Source of the DNA: CAVPCZ01 sp963779225
GTDB lineage: Bacteria > Bacteroidota > Ignavibacteria > UBA10030 > UBA6906
Direction: 5' to 3'
Length of the DNA: 64,000 nucleotides
Assembly: GCA_963779225.1 (NCBI GenBank)
Contig: CAVZWW010000003.1
Coordinates: 2,666,001-2,730,000, forward strand
Part shown: positions 35,596 to 44,636 of the stretch, in pieces
How positions within the stretch are numbered: the first letter of the stretch is position 1
Layout of the letters: every line of letters begins with the position of its first letter
Notes under the pieces: generated by a model
What the model was told of the DNA's origin: nothing
What the model saw: only the letters and a program-made list of their open reading frames with translations
The model's database searches: none
Translations under genes and position numbers: made by a program

Positions 35596-35629
35596 AACAC
35601 AAACGCCCGACAGATTACTCTGCCGGGCG
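35596..35629 (-). terminator. Terminator downstream of the T9SS-tail remnant
   Basis: Read on the minus strand: a 10-bp stem, CGCCCGGCAG with CTGTCGGGCG, a 6-base loop and TTTGTGTTT after it. It lies about 30 bases past the stop codon at 35661. Confidence 0.75.
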
Positions 35630-35660
35630 CGGTGTGTCGAGTGAAGAGTGTCCAATGAAC

Positions 35661-36110
35661 TTATTTCATGAGCAGCAGCTTATTGATTTTTGTGAATCGC
35701 ACATTCCCGATGCCGTCAATGATTGTGAAACGTGCGTAGTAGACGCCGCTTGCCACAGATGTGCCATCCCACGTAACCGAGTAGTACCCCTTTTGCTGCA
35801 CACCTGACGCTAACTCGGCAACCTGCCATCCAAGTACGTCGAACACTGCGAGCTTCACGTTGGCTTCTTCCGGCAACTGATACCCCAGCGCTGTTGATGG
35901 GTTGAATGGGTTGGGATAGTTGGCGAGCAGAGTGAATTCATCGAGAGGTAGATTCATGGATTGGCTTGACTGCTTCGATGGAACTTTAACCTCTTCCCCC
36001 ATTGTTACCATCGCAGAAATCGAGAGGGGATCATCCGGGAATCGCTTCTTGAGAGCTGTAAAATGTTCCACGGCTCTCGGCTTGTCATCTACCCGGTTGT
36101 GCCTCTTCAA
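35661..36110 (-). pseudogene. 3' remnant of a T9SS-exported protein gene
   Basis: Only the C-terminal part of a larger protein remains. FTALKKRFPDDPLSISAMVTMG parallels FQTLVKKYPEDPLSMSCLST in the 711-residue protein at 30843. The T9SS tail follows, with NYPNPFNPSTALGYQLPEE, VFDVLGWQVAEL, and the end KINKLLLMK. The frame continues to 36200, but those extra residues do not look like the family and lie next to an IS element. The original gene was probably cut when the neighbouring transposase inserted or recombined. Confidence 0.7.
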
Positions 36111-36317
36111 TATTCCATCCCCTGTAAAATGCCACCATGGATCATGAATTGAGCGGGGTGTTCTGTGCAATGAGAAGGTAAGTGGGCAAGAGTTGTCCAT
36201 TGAAGAAGAGGTAAGTGCGCAAGGATTTTGTCCGAAGAGTCACATTTCCTCGGCGAGGCAATAGATTTCCCGTGATCCGTCTGTGAATACTTCGTAGATG
36301 ATCTACCTGGTTGCTTC

Positions 36318-37331
36318 TTACGCAGCGCGTCTGAAGTAATAGTGATGCAGCCCGTTCACCACAGCCACTCTGTCAATCTTCCCGTCGGTCTGGACTTGTC
36401 TCGGTTCAGGTGAGTCTTTGTTGAGCCCGAGGTGTGTCCGCTGGGTGTTGTAGTAGCGGATGTAACTCTGAAGTATCGCTCGCAGATGACTCTCATTCAT
36501 GATGATTATATAGTCCAAGCATTCCCTCCGGATGCTCCCGATAAGTCTCTCGCAATATCCATTTTGCCACGGAGATCTGTATGCGGTCAGGATTGGTTCC
36601 ACCGCAAGAGCGGAAACGGTTTCCGTGAACAGTTCGCCGAACTTCGAATCGCGATCTCGAATCAGAAACCTTGGTGTTTGCTCCTCACAGAAGGCGTTTC
36701 GCAGTTGTTGGACGGACCACTGGGCCGTGGGATGCGCAGTCAGGTTGAAGTGAATGATTCGGCGTCTGTCGTGTGAGAGGAAGACGAGTACGTAGAGCAG
36801 CTTGAAGGTGATGGTGGGGACAACAAGAAAGTCAACAGAGACGATCTGTGCGGAGTGGTTCTTCAGGAATGTTTTCCATCGCTGTTTGCTGGTCTTCGGG
36901 GTCTTCTTCGGCATGTGGCGCAGCACGGTGGACTCTGAGATATCAAACCCCAGTTTCAACAGCTCCCCATGAATCCGCGGGGCGCCCCAGAGCGGGTTCT
37001 CATTCGCCATCTGCTTGATCAGGTTGATCTGGGCTGGAGGAATCGCTGGCCGGCCAGGCGTTGACCTACTCTTCCATTTCCAGAATACTCTGAAGCTCTG
37101 CCGATGCCAGCGGATGACTGTCTCGGGCTGGACTATGAGAAGAGCCTCCCTCCATGAGTCGTAAAGATCAGTGAGAAAGCTTATGGAGAATCTGTCAGAG
37201 GGCGTCAACCTGGGTTTTGGCGACGAGCGTGCGACGATCTCAAGCTGTTTTCTGAGAAACAGGACTTCGAGGTGGAGTTGGGTGTGGGATTTGAACAGCG
37301 AAAGAAGAAACGAGAAGGCAGATCTGAGCAT
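36318..37331 (-). CDS. Integrase-core (rve) transposase, IS copy 1
   Basis: A 337-residue transposase with a DDE/rve catalytic core: VSVDFLVVPTITFKLLYVLV gives the first aspartate, FLIRDRDSKFGE the second, and PWQNGYCERLIGSIRRECLD the glutamate. It starts MLRSAFSFLLSLF. A related copy at 55321-56334 is clearly diverged, so this is an old family in the genome. A perfect 12-bp inverted repeat lies 34 bases upstream of the start. IS ends are not obvious; similarity to the second copy continues to about 37421. Confidence 0.85.
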   Translation of the reverse strand: MLRSAFSFLLSLFKSHTQLHLEVLFLRKQLEIVARSSPKPRLTPSDRFSISFLTDLYDSWREALLIVQPETVIRWHRQSFRVFWKWKSRSTPGRPAIPPAQINLIKQMANENPLWGAPRIHGELLKLGFDISESTVLRHMPKKTPKTSKQRWKTFLKNHSAQIVSVDFLVVPTITFKLLYVLVFLSHDRRRIIHFNLTAHPTAQWSVQQLRNAFCEEQTPRFLIRDRDSKFGELFTETVSALAVEPILTAYRSPWQNGYCERLIGSIRRECLDYIIIMNESHLRAILQSYIRYYNTQRTHLGLNKDSPEPRQVQTDGKIDRVAVVNGLHHYYFRRAA

Positions 37332-37364
37332 TTAGGCGGGTGTCCGGTTGATTGGTCGACAATA

Positions 37365-37399
37365 CAAAGTAGCGAAAGTGGTTTGGATTCGCTACTTTG
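37365..37399. repeat. 12-bp perfect inverted repeat upstream of transposase copy 1
   Basis: CAAAGTAGCGAA (37365-37376) and TTCGCTACTTTG (37388-37399), with an 11-base loop. The same structure is at 56368-56402 before copy 2, so it belongs to the element, either as a transposase binding site or a regulatory hairpin near its end. Confidence 0.75.
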
Positions 37400-37422
37400 G
37401 ACACGAACGGAGTTTTGAATAG

Positions 37423-38562
37423 GCACACCTCCTGTACGATGTCACCTCGACCTACTTCGAGGGGGAGGAAAAGAAAAACCCGCAGGCCCGGCGGGGCTAC
37501 TCCCGCGACAGTCGTCCGGACTGTAAGCAAGTCTGCATCGGCCTGGTCGTCACCAAGGGAGGGATCCCCCTGGGCTATGAGGTCTTCGAGGGAAACCGGC
37601 ACGACTCGAAAACCGTCAAGACCATCATTGCCAAAATGGAGGCTCTCTACGGCACATCGGACCGCGTCTGGATTATGGACCGCGGTATGACCAGCGAAGA
37701 GAACCTCAAGCTCCTCTCCAAGGAGGGCCGCCGCTACATTATCGGCACGCCCAAAAGCGAGTTACGCGCATTCGAGAAGCACCTTGCGGGAAGAGGCTGG
37801 CACGAAGTGCACGAGGGCCTCGAAGTCAAGCTCTGTCCCTCACCCGACGGCACCGACGAGACGTTCATCCTCTGCCGCAGTGCCGAGCGGCAGCAAAAAG
37901 AGCGGGCGATGCACGAGCGCTTCAGCGAGCGACTGGCCAAGGGTCTCACAAACCTTCAGGCCAGCTGCGTCCGGGGTCGCCCCAAGGATCCCGCGCAGAT
38001 CTGGACCCGCGTCGGCCGCTTGCTCCAGGCCAACAGTCGTGCCGCGGCTCTCTTTGACATCAAGCTCAAGACCCAGGGCGACCGCCCCGTACTCCACTGG
38101 CGCCGGCGGAGCAAGCACGCCGAGTGGGCGCGCTTGAGTGAGGGTTGTTATCTGCTGCGCACCAATGTCAGCGACTGGACGCCGGAGGATCTCTGGACGG
38201 TCTACATCTCCCTCACGGACGCGGAAGCGGCCTTCCGCATCCACAAACAGGATCTCGAGCTCCGGCCCGTCTGGCACCAGAGAGCCGATCGCGTGCAAGC
38301 GCACATCATGGTTTGCTTCCTCGCCTATGTGCTCTGGAAATGTCTCGGCCAGATGTGCAAGCGCGCCGGGCTCGGCGACGAACCAAGAAAAGTGCTTGAT
38401 GAGATCCGCACGCTCAACTTGGCGGACATCATCTTACCAATAAAGAGCGGGAACGAGCTTCGGCTGCGCTGCGTGATGAAACCGGAGAAGCATCTGGCAA
38501 TCCTGCTCGATCAACTGAACATGCGGCCACCGCTCCGCTTGGCAATGCAAAATAAAATGTAG
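37423..38562 (+). pseudogene. IS1634/IS4-type transposase, 5' truncated
   Basis: An open frame from 37423 with no proper start. It begins mid-protein at LLYDVTSTYFEG, which is the first catalytic aspartate region of IS1634-type DDE transposases. It continues with GIPLGYEVFEGNRHDSKTV, VWIMDRGMTSEENL and the C-terminal YRIHKQDLELRPVWHQ-like segment (AFRIHKQDLELRPVWHQ). About the first third of a normal protein is missing. The break coincides with the end of transposase copy 1, so that element most likely inserted into or deleted this one. Confidence 0.8.
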
Positions 38563-38616
38563 TGCAAACTTTTGGCCGAAAACCTCACATGCGCACCAGA
38601 ATCACCGTTTTTTCCC

Positions 38617-38748
38617 TCAAACTGTCGAACTTGGGTTAACTGCACGAAGTTGTTTAGGATCTGGCCGCGTTCCTTCTTGGACGAACGCTGAAAGCGGGAA
38701 CTGAGCTCCCGGACGACGGCATGACGTTCCTGCATGGTGAGTCCCATG
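38617..38748 (-). pseudogene. N-terminal fragment of an integrase-type transposase
   Basis: Reads MGLTMQERHAVVRELSSRFQ and then SSKKERGQILNNFVQLT on the minus strand. This resembles the N terminus of integrase-core transposases that carry a helix-turn-helix before the DDE domain. The sequence stops matching a family after about 40 residues. A small remnant only. Confidence 0.5.
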
Positions 38749-38866
38749 GATGAGGACCTCCTGGATGAATACCAGAAGGTCCGGTTTCTGTTCTCGATTT
38801 GGAATAGAAACTCCCATGAGGCAATAACCCCATTTGGAATAGATTTTAACTGAGGCAAATCGTCCC

Positions 38867-41139
38867 CTTGACATTAGATGAAGGCGATCGTAAATTGCTG
38901 GCGCATCCTGTTCTTCGCTCGTACGGCGCTTTCGATGAGTAGCGCCCAGGCTGCCTGGGCGCACGGAGTGTATCCCCTGCCGGCCTTCCAACCGAACCAC
39001 TGCTCCTGAAAGCGCTCCGCTGTTACATCGCGGGCAACCGACTCTGTGTGAATCGCAATGCGCCGCCCTAAGCGAGCCTCGTAGCCGCTCGATGCGAACT
39101 TCTTTCGTTCATGCCCAAAGGGTGTTATGGCACGATTGAGCAAATGCATACACTTGACATCTGCTTTGCTGATATGCTCGACGATTTCATGTCACGACGG
39201 CGGCTCGGTCGTTGATCCTGCTGAGTCATTCAACGGGGGGATTGTCTTTGCCCTGTATTATCCTGGGGCGGGGCGTGTCGGGAGCGACATATGTTACATT
39301 GACCCGGACGCGGCAACGCCGGTGACCCGCACCCTCATCGCGAATGCGGCTCAACCAAGGGTGTCGCCCGATGGGAGGCGCATCATGTTTTCCCGTATTG
39401 ACTCGATTTCGCTCGACGTGTACGTCAGTGATATCGAGGGGAGAAACCAGGTCAACATCACGCATACAGATTGGGACTTCTCCGAGGAAGTGGGCGACTG
39501 GTCTCCTGACGGTCTGAAGGTTTGCTACCTAGCCCGAAACAGGGGAACGATGAAGCAAGCGATCGTGATCGCAAATCCTGACGGATCGAATCCCACTGCG
39601 ATTACAGATACAAACATCGTTGAATGGGCTGATTTGCCGCGATGGTCGCCCGATGGGTCCAGGATCGCGTTCATTGGACATGACAGAGTAGGGAATAACA
39701 ATATATACTGGCTCGGGGTGATATCCGTTGACGGAAAAGACTTGCGCCGATTCGATCAAGTCTGGTTCGCGAGCCCTCATTGGTCGCCCGGAGCGCAAAG
39801 CGTGGCATGCGCGAAGCTATTCGGGGGCCGCTATCTTCTCCATATCCTGGATGTGACGACAGGTCAGAGTTCCCAGATCGGCTCGCAGTACTATATGGGG
39901 AACGGTTCATTTTTCAGCTGGCTTTCGAATGATCGGCTGTCATGTGCTGCTTCTCATGACAGCACAAGAAGTGTTGTATGCGTGTCGCTATCTCCTATCA
40001 CAACAGTCAAGGAAATTGCAGCAGGGTTTCGACAGCTCTGGACAATCGTTGGCTCGCCAGGAGGGGAGCGGGTCGCGGTGATCGATGGTGGAATTGATAG
40101 AGAGCTCGCTCTCTACATCGCCGACACCAGTGGTTCGCAGTCTCGTCGGATAGCATCACTGCATCCGTCACTTACGGCGGGTGTAGACGCGTTCGGATAC
40201 GTCGCGTGGATCGGATTATTGAAATAGCGTTACTTCGAAAGGAATCCTGACATGAGAACGATACAGACGTGGTATTGTTTCGGCATTACGCTTGGTCTCC
40301 TCTACGCCCACGCTGCTATAGCCCAGCCAAGAGCATGCTGTGATGACGGCGTTGGGGAGATATCAAGATGGAGCACAGGTCTCTCGATGAAGAACCCGAA
40401 TAACAATTGTGTGGATACTACTGTTTCCGCGAAGACTTGTGTCGATGGGTATTTCGCCCGCTGTGATGGCTCCCAGGGGTCTCGTTTCTGCCTTGAAAAC
40501 GAGCCACCTACTGAGTACCCTCGATACTATGCGGTTCAAGAAGAAGGCCCAATCTGTCGAGATCCAAGCTCTCTCACCTTCTATGCGTCGAAAGGTGGTT
40601 CAAATCCCGCCTCTCAAACGGTTTCCTTGAGCAATGAGGTTTGGAGAATACACGAGATAGACTACGACATGCCCTGGACCGCCAGTACAAACCAGGGTTG
40701 GCTCGGCGTCTCGCCTACAAGCGATACGCTTGGGGGGTCGACCGCGCAAACTCTCACGGTTTCGGTGAATATCTCTGGTCTTTCACAGGGTGTGTACAAT
40801 GGGACGATAACAATTGCATCTTCTAAAGTATCAAGCTTGCCTGAACTTCACGGGGCCATGACTGTCAGCGTCCAGCTATCGGTGTTCGGTGCCTCGATTT
40901 CTGGCCCAAGCCAGCTTGACCCGTACGAAGAAGGCACATGGACGGCGACCGCTACCGGTGGAGTCACCCCTTATCACTATCAATGGTACTACCGGTATCC
41001 AATAACATTGATGGGTGAAATGGCCGCATCCCCACGGCCACGGAAGCCACCACCTGGGTACTGGCATACAGCGGGTTCAGATTCCTGTCAGATCACGAGG
41101 AGTGACGACGAAGACTTCCAGTTGAAATGCGAGGTGACG
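38867..41139 (+). repeat. Duplication copy B (2273 bp)
   Basis: Partner of 27718-29990. The right end is cut exactly where the IS3-family element begins (41140). The left end starts next to transposase remnants, so mobile elements flank both sides of this copy. Confidence 0.9.
39127..40227 (+). CDS. TolB/PD40 beta-propeller lipoprotein, copy B
   Basis: Same length (366 residues) and layout as the gene at 27978: lipoprotein-like signal ending LLICSTISC, then PD40 blades VSPDGRRIMFSR, WSPDGLKVCYLA and WSPDGSRIAFIG. One blade has degenerated from WSPDGRS to WSPGAQS. Substitutions cluster in patches, which suggests gene conversion with copy A. It is followed at 24 bases by the truncated Ig-domain gene. 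Confidence 0.8.
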   Translation: MARLSKCIHLTSALLICSTISCHDGGSVVDPAESFNGGIVFALYYPGAGRVGSDICYIDPDAATPVTRTLIANAAQPRVSPDGRRIMFSRIDSISLDVYVSDIEGRNQVNITHTDWDFSEEVGDWSPDGLKVCYLARNRGTMKQAIVIANPDGSNPTAITDTNIVEWADLPRWSPDGSRIAFIGHDRVGNNNIYWLGVISVDGKDLRRFDQVWFASPHWSPGAQSVACAKLFGGRYLLHILDVTTGQSSQIGSQYYMGNGSFFSWLSNDRLSCAASHDSTRSVVCVSLSPITTVKEIAAGFRQLWTIVGSPGGERVAVIDGGIDRELALYIADTSGSQSRRIASLHPSLTAGVDAFGYVAWIGLLK

Positions 41140-41142
41140 TGA
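40252..41142 (+). pseudogene. Secreted cysteine-rich Ig-like protein, copy B, truncated by an IS
   Basis: Signal peptide (HAAIAQ end), a diverged cysteine-rich domain, then the same BACON-like and Ig-like segments as copy A. The frame ends 296 residues in, at a TGA formed by the first bases of the IS3-family element. It lacks the last 131 residues of copy A, including the whole T9SS sorting tail, so any product should reach the periplasm but not the cell surface. Confidence 0.85.
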
Positions 41143-41190
41143 CCTGACCCCTGTGCCGCTACCAATGTTGAGTTAGTTATTTGCTCTTCT

Positions 41191-42045
41191 TCAGGCATTG
41201 GCCACCCGGAGAAAGGCATATGTTTCGGGTGCCGGTGGTTGGTACCCGAGTGAGCTGTGAGGCCTAATCGTGTTGTATTGTTTCCTCCACCTTTCTGTGA
41301 TCACCCTTGCCTCTGTGACCGTGTCGAAGATCTCACCGTTAAGCAGTTCATCTCTCAGTTTCCCGTTGAATGATTCGATGTAGCCGTTCTCCCACGGGCT
41401 CCCTGGTTCAATGAACAACGTGTTGGTCCCAACCCGATGCAGCCACTCGCGAACAAAATCTGCGATGAACTCCGGACCGTTGTCGGATCGCAGGTACTCG
41501 GGCACCCCTCGCTCGATGAACAGCTCTGACAGTTCGTAGATCACATCTGCCGATTTCACCTTCCGGTCTACATGGATTCTCAGGCACTCCCGCGAAAACT
41601 CATCCACGATATTCAGCATACGTAGTGGTCTGCCGTCACTGGTCCGTTCTGCCACAAAATCGTAGCTCCAGACGTGATTACGATGCTCTGGACGCAATCG
41701 GATACACGATCCGTCGTTCAGCCACAGCCGCCGCCGTTTTGGCTGCTTCTGCGGCACCTTCAACCCTTCCTGCCGCCAGATCCGTGCCACCCGCTTGTGA
41801 TTTACATGCCAGCCGTCATTCCTCAGCAGCGCCGTGATGCGCCGATAACCATATCGCCCGTATGCGCATGCCAAGCTCACAACCTGCTGCCGCAATGCTT
41901 CTTCATCGGACTGGACGACGCGTTCCCTGCGTTGCGTCGACCGTGGCTGCCCCAGGACACGACACACACGCCGTTCTGATACCTTGAGCTCCTCCTGTAT
42001 CTCTTCGGCTGCCCGGCGTTTCTTCGCCGGGCTCACCAATTTCCC
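41191..42045 (-). CDS. IS3-family transposase OrfB (DDE, made by -1 frameshift)
   Basis: Catalytic half of the transposase. It has the HTH_21-like YGRYGYRRITALLRNDGWHVNHKRV and the rve core: VWSYDFVAERTSDGRPLRML (first D), LRSDNGPEFIADFV (second D), and SPWENGYIESFNGKLRDELL (E). It ends PAPETYAFLRVANA. The frame continues upstream under orfA without a proper start. The protein should be made as an OrfAB fusion through the slippery site at 42039-42045. Confidence 0.88.
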   Translation of the reverse strand, partial: GKLVSPAKKRRAAEEIQEELKVSERRVCRVLGQPRSTQRRERVVQSDEEALRQQVVSLACAYGRYGYRRITALLRNDGWHVNHKRVARIWRQEGLKVPQKQPKRRRLWLNDGSCIRLRPEHRNHVWSYDFVAERTSDGRPLRMLNIVDEFSRECLRIHVDRKVKSADVIYELSELFIERGVPEYLRSDNGPEFIADFVREWLHRVGTNTLFIEPGSPWENGYIESFNGKLRDELLNGEIFDTVTEARVITERWRKQYNTIRPHSSLGYQPPAPETYAFLRVANA

Positions 42046-42311
42046 CGTGCCGCTTCCTTCAGGATTGCATTGTCGATCGTCAAATCCGCAATCACTTTGC
42101 GCAGCTTGCTGTTCTCCTGCTCCAACTCCTTCAGCCTCTTCGCCTGATCGATCCGCAGACCCCCGTACTCCTTTCGCCACTTGTAGTACGTCGCATCGCT
42201 GATCCCCAACTGACGCAACACCTCCTCCATCGGCATCCCCTTGCTCGTCAGCACCTCCGCTTCCCGCAATTTGCCGATAATCTGCTCCGCTGTGTGCCGT
42301 GGCTTCCCCAT
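42033..42311 (-). CDS. IS3-family transposase OrfA (HTH)
   Basis: A 92-residue helix-turn-helix protein starting at ATG 42311 (MGKPRHTAEQIIGKLREAEV), which has AAGGAGGGCGTT immediately upstream; a start at 42350 is less likely. HTH region LRQLGISDATYYKWRKEYGG and a leucine-zipper-like KRLKELEQENSKLRKVIADL follow. It ends right after the slippery heptamer. Confidence 0.88.
   Translation of the reverse strand: MGKPRHTAEQIIGKLREAEVLTSKGMPMEEVLRQLGISDATYYKWRKEYGGLRIDQAKRLKELEQENSKLRKVIADLTIDNAILKEAARGNW
42039..42045 (-). other. Slippery heptamer GGGAAAT for -1 frameshift
   Basis: In the orfA frame the bases read G-GGA-AAT, the canonical X-XXY-YYZ form, and are followed by TGG TGA. A -1 shift here enters the orfB frame, as worked out from the coordinates of both frames. 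Confidence 0.75.
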
Positions 42312-42411
42312 AACGCCCTCCTTCCGACCCAAGATAACAAATCTCTCCACAATTTCTTGGATCGCTTTCAGGGGGTCAGGTCAACACCGTGGACGGCACA
42401 AACTCACGATT

Positions 42412-43101
42412 CTATCGAGGTTTTCTCAGTATGCTTTCGAATGAAGGAACATCTAGTTGATCCAGAAAGAGTGTCGCTTTGTCTCGCACTTCTTGATATG
42501 GGTCGCCCTGGAAAATGGGCAGGTTGGCCAAGAGTACGAGTATTGTGGAATTGCTCTTCACGCGGCTATTGTCTAGCATCTGCAGGCCGAGACTGGGTTG
42601 TATATATATATAAAGACCTCGCGCTATGTTCCCAAGAACTTCATCAGGAGTGTCGGTGTCGCGTGCTAGCATTGGAAGTAGTGCATAACGATAGGCCCAG
42701 CTATCTGCCTCATTAAGCGCTTCCCAGAACGTTGCGTTCATCAAGTCTAGATCCGTCGAATCAGGGTTGTAGAAGCGCAATCTGGTGAGATCAACCTCAT
42801 CGAAATCCTTGACGCTGAGCCAGCCGAGTCTGTCATCGTTCATAATCCCACAAGCCAAGCTGTAGGTGCAGCCTGCTTCGCATCCTCTCGGCTCTCCATA
42901 ATAGATTCTGAATACGTAAATATTCTTCTGTCGATCCGAGAGGACGATTTGGATCGGCTGGGGCTTTGGGAGACATTCAGAACCCATAAAATCGGTCAGC
43001 AGTGCTGGGATGAGTGTGGGTTCCGGAGAAGGAATGTCAGTACACCCATTCGTGCCGAGGCAGAAGAACAGCAGGACTTGTGCCCATGTTCGGCAGTACA
43101 T
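42412..43101 (-). CDS. Putative lipoprotein of unknown function
   Basis: A 229-residue protein from the start at 43101, which gives MYCRTWAQVLLFFCLGTNGC, a hydrophobic signal ending at a lipobox-like cysteine, with GGGAG upstream. The longer frame to 43416 has no signal. The mature part has several cysteines (SECLPKP, RGCEAGCTYSLACG) and acidic stretches. I do not recognise the family. It lies between the IS3 element and a gene-poor stretch, on the opposite strand to the truncated Ig-domain gene. Confidence 0.6.
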   Translation of the reverse strand: MYCRTWAQVLLFFCLGTNGCTDIPSPEPTLIPALLTDFMGSECLPKPQPIQIVLSDRQKNIYVFRIYYGEPRGCEAGCTYSLACGIMNDDRLGWLSVKDFDEVDLTRLRFYNPDSTDLDLMNATFWEALNEADSWAYRYALLPMLARDTDTPDEVLGNIARGLYIYIQPSLGLQMLDNSRVKSNSTILVLLANLPIFQGDPYQEVRDKATLFLDQLDVPSFESILRKPR

Positions 43102-43915
43102 TCCACTGCTCCCGCAATGAATGCGTGCAGTCGCCCCTGAGCCCCCATATCTTCCTTCTGTTTTCACCGTCGATTCCTCTGTTCGAACTTTGAAACACGG
43201 CCTTCGAAATGAAGATGTCCTGTGATCCGTTTGGCATGTCTTGAAACCGATCACTCTATCGCTATATTGGTGTTGATTGATACATCCTTCTGAATTGGGC
43301 AACGGTCGTGCGCTCAGTCTGAATAGATCTTGTAGATCTCCCGCCTTTCCGGGGCCTGTTGCGTAGTATTTGAGGATGCCATAGTGCTTTCGCGGGATTT
43401 CCACAAAAGGTTCCATGTTTTCGTAAACAACATATTTAAGAAACGGCGTGGCGGCTCACACATCCACGCGTTGCCACAATCTCGCATTCCTGGCTAAGAA
43501 CCGCACGCAATCCTTGTCTAGGCGTTCAGTAATGTGGATCAAATGCTCTTTGATAAGTTTGATCGGCATAGGGGACTCCGGTATTCTCTGACCTGTCCAC
43601 CTTACCTCCCGAGAGTGAGTCAATTGACCGATCTCGCAGATTGTAGAGAGATTAGTCTCATGAAACCGAAAAACAACAGACGGTCATGCAAAACGCACAA
43701 AGCCCCATGATCCATTGGGATGCATGGGGCTTCAGGTTCATATCAGCATATTCCCCCCGGGAAAGTCACGAACATGATAGTATACCGGATCGAGATTGTC
43801 AAGAAGAAAAAGACCAAGAAATAGGAACATCCCGTGAGGGGGACAAATTCCATCTGTGCCCTACATCACCGATATTTCACTCTGGAAAACACATTCCCTT
43901 ACTTCCAGAGCTGAC
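43102..43915. other. 814-base gap, no gene seen
   Basis: Contains a 10-bp perfect stem, AAGCCCCATG (43700-43709) with CATGGGGCTT (43723-43732), which could be a terminator for minus-strand transcription (T-containing run on that side). Reading frames are short and lack support. Confidence 0.4.
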
Positions 43916-44215
43916 ATGGTAGCCTTTTTCTCCACTCTGCTCCGCCTCTTTTTTCAGGTCTTCCGCTCAAGAAGGACTATCCTCTCTGAGATCGCACTGC
44001 TCAAGAAAGAGAACGAGATCCTGCTAAGGAAGATGGGGAAGAAGAAGGTCCATTTCGGCTTCTACGACAAGCTCTTCTTGGTTGTGCTGAACAGGGCCGC
44101 CGACATCAAGCGCCAGTTGACGCTGGTCAAGCCGGAAACAATTCTCTCCTGGCAGCGGAACCTGATCAAGCGGTTTTGGACCTTTGAGCTGTCTCTCTTC
44201 AAAATCCCGTCCGGG
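43916..44215 (+). pseudogene. Transposase N-terminal remnant
   Basis: From ATG 43916 the frame reads LLRLFFQVFRSRRTILSEIA, LLKKENEILLRKMGKKKV and RQLTLVKPETILSWQRNLI. This is the N-terminal part of an integrase-core transposase of the same general type as the two complete copies (compare LLIVQPETVIRWHRQSF). After RFWTFELS the similarity stops and the frame runs on to 44482 with unrelated residues. Confidence 0.65.
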
Positions 44216-44490
44216 CCGGAACCCCATCATGAATCATTCGACTTGCCCGCTGGTGCGACGAGATCGGAACACACCGGGCGGAGACCGACCCGCAAATCGC
44301 ACCTCGTGCAAAATGCAGCTCACGTCTCCGTCGTCTTCATGTCGTGGCCCTTGCCGTCCATAACTGGACGGATGATGTGCAATCGGCACTGTAACCAGGC
44401 TGTAATGGAATTGTGTAACTCGATGCACTTGGTGGACAAGAATTTGGAAATAGTGCCCTGTTTTCGCCGGATTGAGGGGTAGTTGCTTTT

Positions 44491-44549
44491 TTCGGGACCA
44501 AGAGGCCGGGGGTTCAAATCCCCCCGCCCCGACGAAAAAGGGCAGTTTT
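44491..44549 (+). repeat. attR: right 59-bp direct repeat, 3' part of tRNA-Pro
   Basis: Identical over 59 bp to 27157-27215. It carries the tRNA from the anticodon loop to the 3' end but no 5' half, so it cannot make a tRNA. Confidence 0.9.
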
Positions 44550-44602
44550 CAAGATTCAAAAGACAAAACGTCACAAAAACGTCACAAGTCTAAAACGCTC
44601 GC

Positions 44603-44636
44603 AAGCGCCTTCCACGTCCGGAAGGCGCTTTTCTTT
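44603..44636 (+). terminator. Intrinsic terminator right of attR
   Basis: Perfect 11-bp stem AAGCGCCTTCC (44603-44613) with GGAAGGCGCTT (44620-44630), then TTCTTTCC. Before integration it would have been the terminator of the tRNA-Pro gene. Confidence 0.85.

Larger units (their letters stand above)
41140..42383 (-). mobile_element. IS3-family insertion sequence (1244 bp)
   Basis: Terminal inverted repeats TGACCTGACCCC (41140-41151) and GGGGTCAGGTCA (42372-42383) enclose orfA and orfB on the minus strand. Left and right flanks are unrelated: the right flank does not continue the interrupted gene. A deletion or recombination therefore followed insertion, or two elements recombined. No target duplication is visible. 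Confidence 0.88.
27157..44549. mobile_element. 17.3-kb genomic island integrated at tRNA-Pro
   Basis: Bounded by the perfect 59-bp repeats, with the intact tRNA at the left end and only a 3' fragment at the right. Contents are secreted or lipoprotein genes, a 2.27-kb internal duplication, one intact IS3-family element, one further complete transposase gene and at least three broken ones. Inner flanks carry copies of ACTGTAACCAG (27234-27244, 27245-27255, 44388-44398) that could be integrase arm sites. No tyrosine recombinase is visible inside, so the island has either lost its integrase or relied on one supplied elsewhere. Confidence 0.85.

Noticed and set aside
42600..42622. TATATATATA run as a promoter or origin
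   Set aside because: It lies inside the coding frame of the lipoprotein at 42412-43101 (IYIYIQ) and is a simple repeat.
44216..44482. Degraded integrase C terminus next to attR
   Set aside because: None of the three forward frames shows tyrosine-recombinase motifs such as the H-x-x-R or the active-site tyrosine region.
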